This document shows positions 52,212 to 63,599 of a stretch of 64,000 bases of DNA, in pieces (the stretch's first letter is position 1; every line of letters starts with the position of its first letter). Position numbers and translations under genes: made by a program. The notes beneath the pieces were generated by a model. It worked only from the letters and a program-made list of their open reading frames with translations, ran no database searches and was not told the origin of the DNA. Origin of the DNA: Ariolimax columbianus (lineage: Eukaryota > Mollusca > Gastropoda > Stylommatophora > Arionidae); assembly GCA_036924085.1 (NCBI GenBank), contig JAVGWX010000013.1:67897859-67961858 (forward strand). The letters run 5' to 3'.

Positions 52212-52409
52212 GTAAGAGTCAGCCTCATCACCTCACCTGTCCTCTTATATTGGTAGCTGATGGCAAGTGCTGTCATATTTTCTAAGCCTTCTCACTTTCT
52301 TATTGTTGTTCCATGTTTCTGTATTGTTTTTGTTTTGATTAAATTGTTGATCCATCCTTTTCTTGGTCTTCTTCTTGCTCAGAAGGTTTGTCGTCTGGTG
52401 TTGTGGACT

Positions 52410-52930
52410 CAAATAAGGAATTTCTGTCAACTATGCCAGCAGTCCACACCCAAAAGAGTCGTGGTGCAGTGGGTTCCATCCCATTGTAACATTCAAGGCA
52501 ACAAGGAGGCAGACTGGCGAAAGAAGGTGGAAGGTAACCACAGCCAGATTCAAGTGTGACCTACAAAGAGTCCAAAAGGTTTATTAGGGCCAGATACATG
52601 GACAAATGGGAAACAGAGCATGCTGGCTACACAAAAAATGATGCCTACCACCAGTTGAACAGAAGAGAGCAGGTGTTGTTCTTCAAACTCCGCACAAGCC
52701 ACAACAGACTGAGGTTCCATTTATACTACTGACGAATGCACCTGTGGTACAGGGAAAATGACCGCTGAACATCTGCTACAAAATTGCCCGACATACGAGG
52801 GCCAGAAAAATCACATGTGGCCATCACCAGCGCCAGCTCTATGGCAGTGTTGACAGCCTCAAGATGACCGCTGCTTTCTTTGAACAAATTCAAGTTGACG
52901 TCTGACAGCATGCGAAGAAGAAGAAATAAG
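52410..52930 (+). pseudogene. RNase H-type non-LTR 3' fragment, decayed
   Basis: [20 protein letters not shown] then IQGNKEADW (last RNase H motif), [32 protein letters not shown], and FFEQIQVDV then stop. Several frameshifts and a deletion. Ends gcatgcgaagaagaagaa. Confidence 0.88.
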
Positions 52931-53009
52931 GAGTATGTACGAATATACAATTGGATCGTCACATCCTGGGCCACTTTAAGATTGACCTCAATTGTCATGA
53001 TGTAACTGG

Positions 53010-53375
53010 CTGGCTGGCTTGGCTTCGTTCGTTCTCAATCTCCCGCTACAGAACCCTGAAAGGGCTTTAGTAGCAGAATGTAATCCAGAGAACAGAATGC
53101 GCTGTGTCGTAGTTTACAGCTTGACTGCGATATTTGCACCTTTTGGTCCAACACATCCGACTTCAGCAAGCATTTTTTGAGTACCAGGTTTGCATTCACT
53201 ATTCGATACCTTCTCCTTAGCGAGTCTGCCCTGCTGCAGCCTGTTATCCAGGATCACCGCGTGGAGGTGTAGAAGGGTCTTGGCAGCTCTGGTTCGCTGG
53301 CCCTGACGCTAGCAGTCAGCTATGGGTCGCTGACCGCTGCAGCTCATGCGCTGCTCAGCGTCTTGATCCCAAAAG
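53010..53375 (+). repeat. Repeat C1 copy
   Basis: ggcttcgttcgttctcaatc through all C1 blocks to cagcgtcttgatccc. Full length. Confidence 0.9.
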
Positions 53376-53990
53376 AGCAACACTCTCAGCATAGTTCTAT
53401 AGTAGCCAGGTTGTCTATATATGATTAAAATGGTGTATTTTTCTGCCGTGACTTTGTCCTTTAAATATATGTCACGTGCGATTTCTCGACGATGGCACGC
53501 AAAGGTTCAAATGGTTTTGCTCCTTTTGAGTGGTCACGTTTAGCCTGAGAGTTTGCAGTTCATTATCATGACTACCTCGAGGAGGATGTGGTCTTTCACC
53601 TCGTACAGTGGTCTTTGGGTCAGAGAGGTTATATAGACCTGGAGGCAATGGTTGCTCCGTTCGTGAAGAAAAATATCACTATATCTAGAATATGGCATGG
53701 TGCGACGACCTTCATGTCATACCCATTGTGTGTCTCACTGGCTTTGTCCTGGTAACCTACAAGGAACAGTAATTAACTAACAGGAATTTTGTTACAAATT
53801 GTATGGAGTATGCGCAATGAAGAATCATATAATAATATATAAATATATATATAAAAAACCAAATACAACTCAAGGCACAAACTGTTCCCTTTAGCAGTAT
53901 CCCTATGAAGGGGACTTGACAGTCGAGCAGCATGTGCATGTGCAATGTAGCGTACATAATGGCTGACCCAGAGATGTGTTCTGTGATGGC
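53376..53990. other. Unassigned DNA
   Basis: No recognised repeat or exon before the large minisatellite. Confidence 0.45.
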
Positions 53991-53997
53991 TGTAGAG

Positions 53998-55600
53998 ACC
54001 TATTCTGGCGGGGATATTATTGGGGATATAGTGTGGTGTAAGGAGGGGATGTGATATAGTGTGGTGTAAGGAGTGGGTGATATAGTGTGGTGTAAGGAGT
54101 GGGTGATATAGTGTGGTGTAAGGAGTGGGTGATATAATGTGGTGTAAGGAGGGGATGTGATATAGTGTGGTGTAAGGAGGGGATGTGAAATAGGGTGGTG
54201 TAAGGATTGGGTGATATAGTGTGGTGTAAGGAGTGGGTGATATAGTGTGGTGTAAGGAGTGGGTGATATAGTGTGGTGTAAGGAGGGGATGTGATATAGT
54301 GTGGTGTAAGGAGGGGATGTGATATAGTGTGGTGTAAGAAGGGGATGTGATATAGTGTGGTGTAAGGAGGGGATGTGATATAGTGTGGTGTAAGGAGGGG
54401 ATGTGATATAGTGTGGTGTAAGGAGGGGATGTGATATAGTGTGGTGTAAGGAGTGGGTGATATAGTGTGGTGTAAGGAGGGGATGTGATATAGTGTGGTG
54501 TAAGGAGGGGATGTGATATAGTGTGGTGTAAGGAGTGGGTGATATAGTGTGGTGTAAGGAGTGGGTGATATAGTGTGGTGTAAGGAGGGGATGTGATATA
54601 GTGTGGTGTAAGGAGGGGATGTGATATAGTGTGGTGTAAGGAGTGGGTGATATAGTGTGGTGTAAGGAGGGGATGTGATATAGTGTGGTGTAAGGAGTGG
54701 GTGATATAGTGTGGTGTAAGGAGGGGATGTGATATAGTGTGGTGTAAGGAGTGGGTGATATAGTGTGGTGTAAGGAGGGGATGTGATATAGTGTGGTGTA
54801 AGGAGGGGATGTGATATAGTGTGGTGTAAGGAGGGGATGTGATATAGTGTGGTGTAAGGAGGGGATGTGATATAGTGTGGTGTAAGGAGGTGATGATATA
54901 GTGTGGTGTAAGGAGGGGATGTGATATAGTGTGGTGTAAGGAGGTGATGATATAGTGTGGTGTAAGGAGGGGATGTGATATAGTGTGGTGTAAGGAGGGG
55001 ATGTGATATAGTGTGGTGTAAGGAGGTGATGTAATAGTGTGGTGTAAGGAGGGGATGTGATATAGTGTGGTGTAAGGAGGGGATGTGATATAGTGTGGTG
55101 TAAGGAGTGGGTGATATAGTGTGGTGTAAGGAGGGGATGTGATATAGTGTGGTGTAAGGAGTGGGTGATATAGTGTGGTGTAAGGAGGGGATGTGATATA
55201 GTGTGGTGTAAGGAGGGGATGTGATATAGTGTGGTGTAAGGAGGGGATGTGATATAGTGTGGTGTAAGGAGGGGATGTGATATAGTGTGGTGTAAGGAGG
55301 TGATGATATAGTGTGGTGTAAGGAGGGGATGTGATATAGTGTGGTGTAAGGAGGTGATGATATAGTGTGGTGTAAGGAGGGGATGTGATATAGTGTGGTG
55401 TAAGGAGGGGATGTGATATAGTGTGGTGTAAGGAGGTGATGTAATAGTGTGGTGTAAGGAGGGGATGTGATATAGTGTGGTGTAAGGAGGGGATGTGATA
55501 TAGTGTGGTGTAAGGAGGGGATGATATAGTGTGGTGTAAGGAGGGGATATGATATAGTGTGGTGTAAGGAGTGGAGGTGATATAGTGTGGTGTAAATCTC
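53998..55600. repeat. 26/28 bp minisatellite, about 60 copies
   Basis: Two unit types, gatatagtgtggtgtaagga + ggggatgt (28) and + gtgggt (26). A rare variant gtgatgtaatagtgtgg occurs at about 55026 and 55436, and the pattern between repeats with a 410 bp step: a higher-order duplication. Strongly strand-asymmetric (purine-rich + strand). No stops on the - strand gives a 537-codon artefact frame. Confidence 0.97.
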
Positions 55601-55614
55601 TCCTAGTTCTCAAA

Positions 55615-57910
55615 CTCTCTCTATCTGACTCTTAGTTCTACCACGTTCTTCATCTCTGTCTTAAGTTCTTTCACTCTCTCCAAGTTCTCCCACTCCAAGT
55701 CTCCTAGTTCTCCCACTTCACATCTCTCCTAGTTCTCCCACTCCACCTCTCTCCTACTCCATCTCTCTCCTAGTTGTCCCACTCCATCTCTCTCCTAGTT
55801 CTCCCACTCCACCTCTCTCCTAGTTCTCCCACTCTATATCTCTCCTAGTTCTCCCACTCTATATCTCTCCTAGTTCTCTCACTCCATCTATCTCCTAGTT
55901 CTCCCACTCCATCTCCTAGTCGTCCCACTCCATCTTCTAGTCGTCCCACTCCATCTCCTAGTCGTGCCACTCCATCTCTCTCCTAGTTGTCCCACTCCAT
56001 CTCTCTCCTAGTCGTCCCACTCCATCTCTCTCTCCTAGTCGTCCCACTCCATCTCTCTCCTAGTCGTCCCACTCCATCTCTCTCCTAGTCGTCCCACTCC
56101 ATCTCTCTCCTAGTCGTCCCACTCCATCTCCTAGTCGTCCCACTCCATCTCTCTCCTAGTTGTCCCACTCCATCTCTCTCCTAGTCGTCCCACTCCATCT
56201 CTCTCCTAGTTATCCCACTCCATCTCTCTCCTGGTCGTCCCACTCCATCTCTCTCCTAGTTCTCCCACTCCATCTCCTAGTCGTCCCACTCCATCTCTCT
56301 CCTAGTCGTCCCACTCCATCTCGTAGTCGTCACACTCCATCTCTCTCCTAGTTGTCCCACTCCATCTCTCTCCTAGTTGTCCCACTCCATCTCCTAGTCG
56401 TCCCACTCCATCTCTCTCCTGGTCGTCCCACTCCATCTCTCTCCTAGTCGTCCCACTCCATCTCCTAGTCGTCCCACTCCATCTCTCTCCTAGTCGTCCC
56501 ACTCCATCTCTCTCCTAGTTCTCCCACTCCATCTCCTAGTCGTCCCACTCCATCTCTCTCCTAGTCGTCCCACTCCATCTCTCTCCTGGTCGTCCCACTC
56601 CATCTCTCTCCTAGTCGTCCCACTCCATCTCCTAGTCGTCCCACTCCATCTCTCTCCTAGTCGTCCCACTCCATCTCCCAGTCGTCCCACTCCATCTCCT
56701 AGTCATCCCACTCCATCTCCTAGTCGTCCCACTCCATCTCTCTCCTAGTCGTCCCACTCCATCTCTCTCCTAGTCGTCCCACTCAATCTCTCTCCTAGTT
56801 GTCCCACTCCATCTCCTAGTCGTCCCACTCCATCTCTCTCCTAGTCGTCCCACTCCATCTCTCTCCTAGTCGTCCCACTCCATCTCCCAGTCGTCCCACT
56901 CCATCTCCTAGTCATCCCACTCCATCTCCTAGTCGTCCCACTCCATCTCCTAGTTGTCCCACTCCATCTCCTAGTTGTCCCACTCCATCTCCTAGTTGTC
57001 CCACTCCATCTCTCTCCTAGTCGTCCCACTCCATCTCTCTCCTAGTCGTCCCACTCCATCTCCTAGTCGTCCCACTCCATCTCTCTCCTAGTCGTCCCAC
57101 TCCATCTCCTAGTCGTCCCACTCCATCTCTCTCCTAGTTGTCCCACTCCATCTCCTAGCCGTCCCACTCCATCTCTCTCCTAGTCGTCCCACTCCATCTC
57201 TCTCCTAGTCGTCCCACTCCATCTCCTAGTCGTCCCACTCCATCTCTCTCCTAGTCGTCCCACTCCATCTCCCAGTCGTCCCACTCCATCTCCTAGTCGT
57301 CCCACTCCATCTCTCCTAGTCGTCCCACTCCATCTCTCTCCTAGTCGTCCCACTCCATCTCTCTCCTAGTTGTCCCACTCCATCTCCTAGTCGTCCCACT
57401 CCATCTCTCTCCTAGTCGTCCCACTCCATCTCTCTCCTAGTTGTCCCACTCCATCTCTCTCCTAGTCGTCCCACTCCATCTCCTAGTCGTCCCACTCCAT
57501 CTCTCTCCTAGTCGTCCCACTCCATCTCCCAGTCGTCCCACTCCATCTCCCAGTCGTCCCACTCCATCTCCTAGTCATCCCACTCCATCTCCTAGTCGTC
57601 CCACTCCATCTCTCTCCTAGTCGTCCCACTCCATCTCTCTCCTAGTCGTCCCACTCCATCTCTCTCCTAGTTGTCCCACTCCATTTCCTAGTCGTCCCAC
57701 TCCATCTCTCTCCTAGTCGTCCCACTCCATCTCTCTCCTAGTCGTCCCACTCCATCTCCCAGTCGTCCCACTCCATCTCCTAGTCATCCCACTCCATCTC
57801 CTAGTCGTCCCACTCCAACTCCTAGTTGTCCCACTCCATCTCCTAGTTGTCCCACTCCATCTCCTAGTTGTCCCACTCCATCTCTCTCCTAGTCGTCCCA
57901 CTCCATCTCT
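55615..57910. repeat. 21/25 bp pyrimidine-rich minisatellite, about 100 copies
   Basis: Units gtcgtcccactccatctcct (+a) and gtcgtcccactccatctctc + tccta. Irregular mix of both lengths with blocks (cccagtcgt ... tagtcatcc) recurring. Starts with a more degenerate edge at 55600-55900. C/T-rich on +, the opposite bias to its neighbour. Confidence 0.97.
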
Positions 57911-58235
57911 CCCTAACGTATTCCCCATTGTACACCACCACATCCCCCTCCCCCGCCCTGACCGTCTATCCCAGAGCTATTCAGCCTGGTCGCCGCCGCC
58001 CACTAATGCCAGATTGTAGCTTTCATGTGGGCGGTACAAGAATAATTACAAGCTGTATTAAAAACGCAACCTGAGGAAACTATCGCAGAAAACCAGCAAA
58101 TCATCAGAATTGCAAATTTTGAGAGCTATTTTTGTCCGTGGGGCCATACGGTTGTGAAACGGACAGTTTTCCAAACGTCGAGTCATTCGAGTCGAAATGT
58201 TATACAAAAGTCCTCTGACTACCGTGAACCGAAAA
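57911..58235. other. Unassigned DNA
   Basis: No recognised repeat or exon. Confidence 0.45.
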
Positions 58236-58239
58236 AAAG

Positions 58240-58500
58240 AAGAATGCAGACATTCGACAAGATGAAGACTGATTCATGAATTCCATCATGAACAGAACAT
58301 TGAAATACTTTAGCCACATCCAAAGACACAACGGTCTTGAGAGAACTGTAATACCAAAAAGGTGATGGCACCAAGATGTCAAGGAATGTTTAGGCATGAC
58401 TTTGGAGCAGACTGGGGATTTGTCATGAGACGGAGTTTCTTTCAGACAGGCTGTGAAGCGAGCAACGTTCTGCAAAAGAACTACACGATGATTAAAAACA
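58240..58500 (+). pseudogene. Non-LTR RT C-terminal fragment (second type)
   Basis: MNRTLKYFSHIQRHNGLERT, then WHQDVKECLGMTLEQTG and VSFRQAVKRATF; parallels the - strand copy at 9685-10235. The GRPRRR segment is deleted. Confidence 0.78.
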
Positions 58501-58985
58501 TACAAAATACACACACTCAGAATTTGATTAAATTTAGATAAGGAAAAAAGAACCGCCACGAAGGTGATAAAAGTGGACGCCATGTATACAAATTTTGAAG
58601 AGCCCTTTTCTATCCCATACCTACCTACAACTAAACGACCATGTACCAACCAGGACTCGTACTTTTCACCATCGTTAACGCAAACCCGAATCCCATGTTT
58701 ATTACACAATCGTCTCCTGTAACAGGACACCGCCTTGCCTATTACCTCAAACGGCCACACCTGAGCCACCTCTCCGTTACCAGAAACAATTTCCTATATA
58801 TATGATTTTTCTCCCGGTGTACGCTGTTGATATTAACATATCCGTTTTCCTTTGAGATGTATCATGTTTGTTAACGATACAGTAGTAACCGCAGATGTAC
58901 ACGGGTTGAATGGAAATTGTAAGGGAGACTAAACTAGGCAAACTCGAAAAGAGTTCTCCTTCAGGGGCATGCATTTGAGATCTGC
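58501..58985. other. Unassigned DNA
   Basis: A - strand frame (58200-58769) overlaps the RT fragment at its end and opens with a motif-free stretch; no support as a gene. Confidence 0.4.
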
Positions 58986-58988
58986 TCG

Positions 58989-59006
58989 GGGGGGGGGGGG
59001 GGGGGA
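58989..59006 (+). repeat. Poly-G run
   Basis: About 17 G in a row followed by agatagcc. Confidence 0.93.
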
Positions 59007-59089
59007 GATAGCCAGTGGCGTAACTGCAGGTAATGCCGGCTAAGGGGTTGAATTATGTCTCTTGTTCTTTGTTGCTCGTTTCCATTGTA

Positions 59090-59505
59090 AACGAGTCATT
59101 CAGTTGTGGGACTTGTTTGGGGCCCTGACCCCATCATCATCAGGTCATTCAGTCATGGGACTGGTTTGAGGCCCTGACCCCATCATCATCAAGTCACTCA
59201 GTCCTGGGACTGGTTTGGGGCTCTGACCCCATCATCAAGTCATTCAGTTCTTGGACTGGTTTGGGAGCCTGACCCCATCATCATCACATCATTCAGTCCT
59301 TGGACTATTTTGGGGCCCTGACCCCATCATTATCAGGTTATTCAGTCCTTGGACTGGTTTGGGGGCCCTGACCCCATCATCATCGAGTGATTCAGTCCTG
59401 GGACTGGTTTGGGGGCCCTGACCCCATCATCATCGAGTGATTCAGTCCTGGGACTGGTTTGGGGGCCCTGACCCCATTATCACCAAGTCAACCAGTTCTG
59501 GGACT
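59090..59505. repeat. About 50 bp minisatellite, 8 copies
   Basis: Unit gtcattcagtcctgggactg then gtttgggggccctgacccca and tcatcatca; internal (ATC)n variation. Confidence 0.93.
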
Positions 59506-59569
59506 GGTTTGGTGGTCTGGCCATCAATGCCGCTATACTAACCCCATAACCAAGACCTGTTGTCATTGC

Positions 59570-59880
59570 CACACTGTCGCCTTTTTGCGACATATTCTCT
59601 GTGGGGCGAGAATCCCTAGAATAATTTGAATAGATTTTAAACTTGAATTTTGCCCGGTCAGCAGCCGTTAGGGCTACTTTTTCTATTTCCAACTGCTAAG
59701 GGATTTTTATGGTGCGCGCCACTGAACACGGGTGTCTGATCTCACTAATCAGAGATGAGGCGACATTTTTACCGGATGATCCACGTGAAAAAAAGAACCT
59801 GGTCTCCACTGTGATTTGAATTCGCGACCACCAGCGCACGAGGCGACCACCTTACCTCGAGACCACTGGGGCCCTTTACA
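59570..59880 (-). mobile_element. tRNA-derived SINE (type S2)
   Basis: Inverse of 25750-26000: the - strand begins cccagtggtctcgaggtaag, B-box region gcgaattcaaatcacag, body ccggtaaaaatgtcgcctca, then tgaattttgcccgg-type 3' part. Read on + from tggggcgagaatccctagaa. Confidence 0.85.
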
Positions 59881-59959
59881 TATTACTGTCAACAGAAAGC
59901 ATAGAAAAAGTGTCTGATCGCGTATTGGCAGAGTCCTGGTTAATTCCGACAAAGTGACT

Positions 59960-60218
59960 GGGTTTTTGTGTGTTTTTTTGCGTTCACCTTATTTTTCGAA
60001 TCCCCAAGGCGTTGTGGGTTGCACTGTGTTTTTATTTTGCGATGTCGGCCCAGTGCTACTGACTTCAGCATGCATTTTATGAAAGGGTCTGCTTCATCCT
60101 GCATTTTCTAAGGGTTTGCTTCCCCGGGGTAATGGCCGGTGCTGTGATGGGAATCGAACCCAGCACCTTCGCATTGTGAGCCTTGCCACTTAACCACTAG
60201 GCGACGCCGTCCCCTGTG
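59960..60218 (-). mobile_element. tRNA-derived SINE (type S1)
   Basis: Inverse of the S1 reference: + strand shows gcgttcaccttatttttcga, cggcccagtgctactgactt, aagggtctgcttcatcctgc, B-box inverse gatgggaatcgaaccc, A-box inverse ttaaccactaggcgacgccg. Confidence 0.88.
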
Positions 60219-60329
60219 ACTGGGTTTAACTCCGGGTATTGGCACGCTCCGCTTGATCCAGCTGTACATTTCTCTTAGCAGACACTGCAATCGGGGATCA
60301 AGTGTTATATACTTTATTTTCTAGACCTC

Positions 60330-60495
60330 AATTTTTTTGTTCCTTTTCTCGCTGCCTTTCTCTTCCTACCAGTGAACCAGGTATCGATTTACAGCTGCGT
60401 CGACTAAAGGGTGTCGGGTAAATTGAATCGAACCCGGTAACTTTTCCGTCAAAGTTGAGTGCGCTACCTCTGATCTACGTAGAAACGCCACTGAA
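60330..60495 (-). mobile_element. tRNA-derived SINE (type S5)
   Basis: The - strand has tagatcagaggtagcgcact (A-box) and ccgggttcgattcaattta (B-box), then gtcgacgcagctgtaaatcg and agagaaaggcagcgagaaaa. Degraded relatives may be near 32250 and 63300. Confidence 0.72.
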
Positions 60496-60499
60496 AGAA

Positions 60500-61180
60500 A
60501 TAGCAAGGAATGGCTTGGCCGGTTCGTGCTACAGTTTCTGAAACCCTTCAGAGCGTGTGTACTTTAGCGTGAAATGCATGCCAGGCTGCATTGTCGCAAG
60601 GGAACTAATCCGCGCATTTAAAACAATTTGCATGTTTGTTGCCCTTGTATGCCTGATCTTATACAAACTAGTGTCAAGGATGTTCGCATCTGTAGCCAGC
60701 CCAGCCATCCTGTTGAAGCCCCCATACGCGCTGGGGGTCTTGTTAGGCAGTTTCAAGTTTGCTTTGTTTTATTGACTCAAAATCGTATTGTTTGTTTTAC
60801 CTTAGATTTTTGATACGTTTTTGTATGCTTTTTTTCCCCCCTGTCGCTTCTGTGGTTGGGTTCTTACGGTTATGGAATGTTGTAGCTCGCATAGTTTAGC
60901 CGTACTGGTGAGCCGACACAGACGAGCTGAAGTCTTGTTAGATAATTTAAAGTTTGTTTTATTGTTTTACCTTAGAGATGTATTGATTTTCCTGATGGTG
61001 CACGAAAGGGGAAGCAAGAATAATAAGGCTACAGCCCACACGTTATGCCATATGGAGGTGGCTTCTCTTGCCTGTTAGAGCAACAGGCAAAGGATAAGAC
61101 CTGCCCAGCCCATAATCTCCCTCTCCATAATCTCTCCACTCCATAGTCTCTCCACCTCATCTCTCCACCCCACAGTCTCC
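60500..61180. other. Unassigned DNA with an imperfect duplication
   Basis: 60735-60810 and 60935-60985 share tcttgttag-, agtttg-tttt and ttgttttaccttag; otherwise nothing recognised. Confidence 0.4.
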
Positions 61181-61189
61181 CCACCCTGT

Positions 61190-61485
61190 GTTTTTGTCCC
61201 GTTCCGTGCTGTGTGTTTTTGTCTCGTTCTGTAATGTGTGTTCTTGTTCCGTTCTGTGATGTGTGTTATTGTCCCGTTCTGTGATTTCTTGTCCCGTTCT
61301 GTGATGTGTGTTCTTGTCCCGTTCTGTGATGTGTATTCTTGTCCTGTGATGTATGTTCTCGTCCCGTTCTGTGATGTGTGTTCTTGTCCCGTTCTGTGAT
61401 GTGTATTCTTGTCCTGTGATGTGTGTTCTCGTCCCGTTCTGTGATGTGTGTTCTTGTCCCGTTCTGTGATTTGTATCCTCACGTC
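61190..61485. repeat. About 25 bp minisatellite, about 12 copies
   Basis: Unit gttctgtgatgtgtgttctt then gtccc, with shortened units. Followed by two copies of a 24 bp unit, tcctcacgtcctcatcactt (61487-61520). Confidence 0.94.
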
Positions 61486-61714
61486 CTCATCACTTATCCT
61501 CACGTCCTCATCACTTATCTTTCTTCTTCTCATACAATCAGAACGTCTCCCAACAAGGTGGAATCATGCATTTTACTGAAGGCTACGCCATGTGAATGCC
61601 CTATTGCATTTGCTACAGTCTATCGTTACTCGCCTGTCAGCTCCATTCATCTCCCTTAACCGCCACACGGGTGTTTCTAACAGAATGACCAAGGCGAGTT
61701 TCGTAACAATGGCT

Positions 61715-61775
61715 TCGCACCATAAACAGTCGCACAATAAACAGCCACACCATAAACAACCGCACCATAAACAAG
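61715..61775. repeat. 15 bp tandem repeat
   Basis: Unit caccataaacagccg-like, four to five copies. Confidence 0.88.
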
Positions 61776-62125
61776 AATCATTCCCTTACCTTTTTTCCCC
61801 TGCAAAACATCTATTTGACCAAAAAAAAAAAAAAAAAAGCACTTTCTTTGACCCAGACTAACATGTATGATCAGTATGTTTTGCCTGACCAGATGTTAGT
61901 CCTTCTAGGTAGTTAATGATTGTTTTGTGTTTCTGTTTGAACGAACCCTCTGACACTAGGCGTAACGGTCTCCTGGACTGGACGTTTGCGATTGGATACA
62001 TATTTCCAACGCGTTTGCATGATCGATGTTATTGATTTTCCTAAATACAACAAAAGGTTGCTGTCCCAACAAAATATATATCTGGTCCTACACTGAATTC
62101 CGACCCAATGTGGGATACTTGCAAA
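61776..62125. other. Unassigned DNA
   Basis: Includes an A-run of about 18 at 61821; otherwise nothing recognised. Confidence 0.45.
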
Positions 62126-62129
62126 CATA

Positions 62130-62500
62130 AAGACAGATGGTTTCGCAAAAGCAGGTAGTGGCTGCACGCAGACTCGCCACCCACAAAGCTATAAAGAAGC
62201 AAAGACACTCATCAAACGATCCATGATGGAGAAATTGAGAGACCAGCCAGCACAAAGAATACAAGTCAGAAAATGACAAAATAGACAAACTTGGCAGAGA
62301 TGGGCAGACAAAGATCTTCAGACTTAGAACGGAATATTGCAGAATCAAAACCCACCTTCACGAAATGGGCCTCACCGCCACGTGCGATTGGGGAACACCC
62401 AAGCAAACACCAGAAAATAATCCTGCAGGACTGCCCCCACCTATGCAGACCAAAGAGGACACCCTGGCCCCGGGGAGCGACCGTGCTCTAAAAGCTGTGG
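62130..62500 (+). pseudogene. RNase H-type non-LTR C-terminal fragment
   Basis: Frames give KEAKTLIKRSMMEKLRDQ, RDGQTKIFRLRTEYCRIKTH then LHEMGLTATCDWG and the CRTAPTYADQRG track: same subfamily as 14450-14755 with the first Cys-His cysteines damaged. Confidence 0.8.
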
Positions 62501-63475
62501 GGACCGGCGGAGACCTTCGTTATTTCACCGGACTAGAAGTATTTCCTCAGTTGATCGAAGAAGAGTCCGTTTTCACTATATTGTTAAATCACATTTTAAA
62601 GTGTTTGTTATGATGAATTCAGTTCATTTTAATCAATACAGGATAATCCTTTCAATCAATGTAAATCAACACTGATTGTATGCGCTTTACCAAACACAGA
62701 AAACACCTGCATGAGTAATGAAGCAGAGAACAAAGGAAGATTTAATAAAAAGGAAGCCAGTTGCTTCGAACGGGCTATTCAAATATTTAGCGTAGGAACA
62801 CTATCTCTTTCGACTTGTGCACGCTTTCCAGTGCTCCAGGTTTTATTTGGGGCATTATTACAGCGCCCGCTGTCACCACCTTTCTGAATGGCACTGCGTT
62901 TTTAAAGACAGTAATTGAAGCCATTTTTAGGTATGGGGGCTTCTCCTCAAAGCTCGAGAAGACGCAGATAAAAAGGATTGAAGTTAGAGGCGCGTTAAGG
63001 CGAAAGTACTTGAGAATCTAGGAAATCTTCATACGGTTGTGTTATTGGATGGTACGCTATCCTCACGGACGGGAAACTGCTTAGCGTGAAAGGATACGTA
63101 TTAGGCTAAAGGTGGGCCTGCTGCTTAATGGACGCTCGTATGTGTTTTTTGTTACCTCTTATCTGGAAGAGCGAGTCGTTCAAGGCGCGAAGTACTTGTG
63201 GAGTCCTTGAGTTAAGTAAATGCAACACAAGTTTTCCCGCACTGCCGTTGGCGATGGAGTGCCTGTCGAGATTACCTCAACTTATTCTTTTTGGTAATGA
63301 TGAGTTCCCCTTTCCACGTCGGCATGATTTCTTTTTAATTGTCAGTAAGGTTTCCGTTTACAGTTGGGTAAACTAGGGTGTCAAGGCCAAATATCGAACC
63401 CGTTTCTTTTGTCAGGAAAGACAATCGTAACAGATTTGCGGTTGTATAACAAGGCTAGGTATTTTATGACCCCGA
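62501..63475. other. Unassigned DNA
   Basis: About 1 kb with no recognised gene; a possible degraded - strand tRNA-like head near 63340-63420 (tatcgaacccgtttcttttg). Confidence 0.4.
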
Positions 63476-63484
63476 TTGTACGAC

Positions 63485-63545
63485 GTTTGTGTCAAGTTTG
63501 TCTTTGTGTCAAGTTTGTCTTTGTGTCAAGTTTGTCTTTATTTCT
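63485..63545. repeat. 18 bp tandem repeat
   Basis: gtcaagtttgtctttgtg, three copies. Confidence 0.88.
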
Positions 63546-63599
63546 TGTCACCCTTGTTTTGTTTATCATTCTGTCGGCAGTTTTCTTTGTTATGCGAAT

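Noticed and set aside
54000..55613. 537-codon - strand frame (Thr/His/Tyr-rich)
   Set aside because: Entirely minisatellite; no start context, splice sites or non-repeat sequence.
58200..58769. 189-codon - strand frame
   Set aside because: Overlaps a retroelement fragment on the other strand and has no recognisable motif; could not be supported as a gene.
61540..61620. Possible further XRN2 exon (after acceptor-like catacaatcag)
   Set aside because: In the required phase it reaches a stop after about a dozen codons and shows no XRN2-like composition; not convincing.
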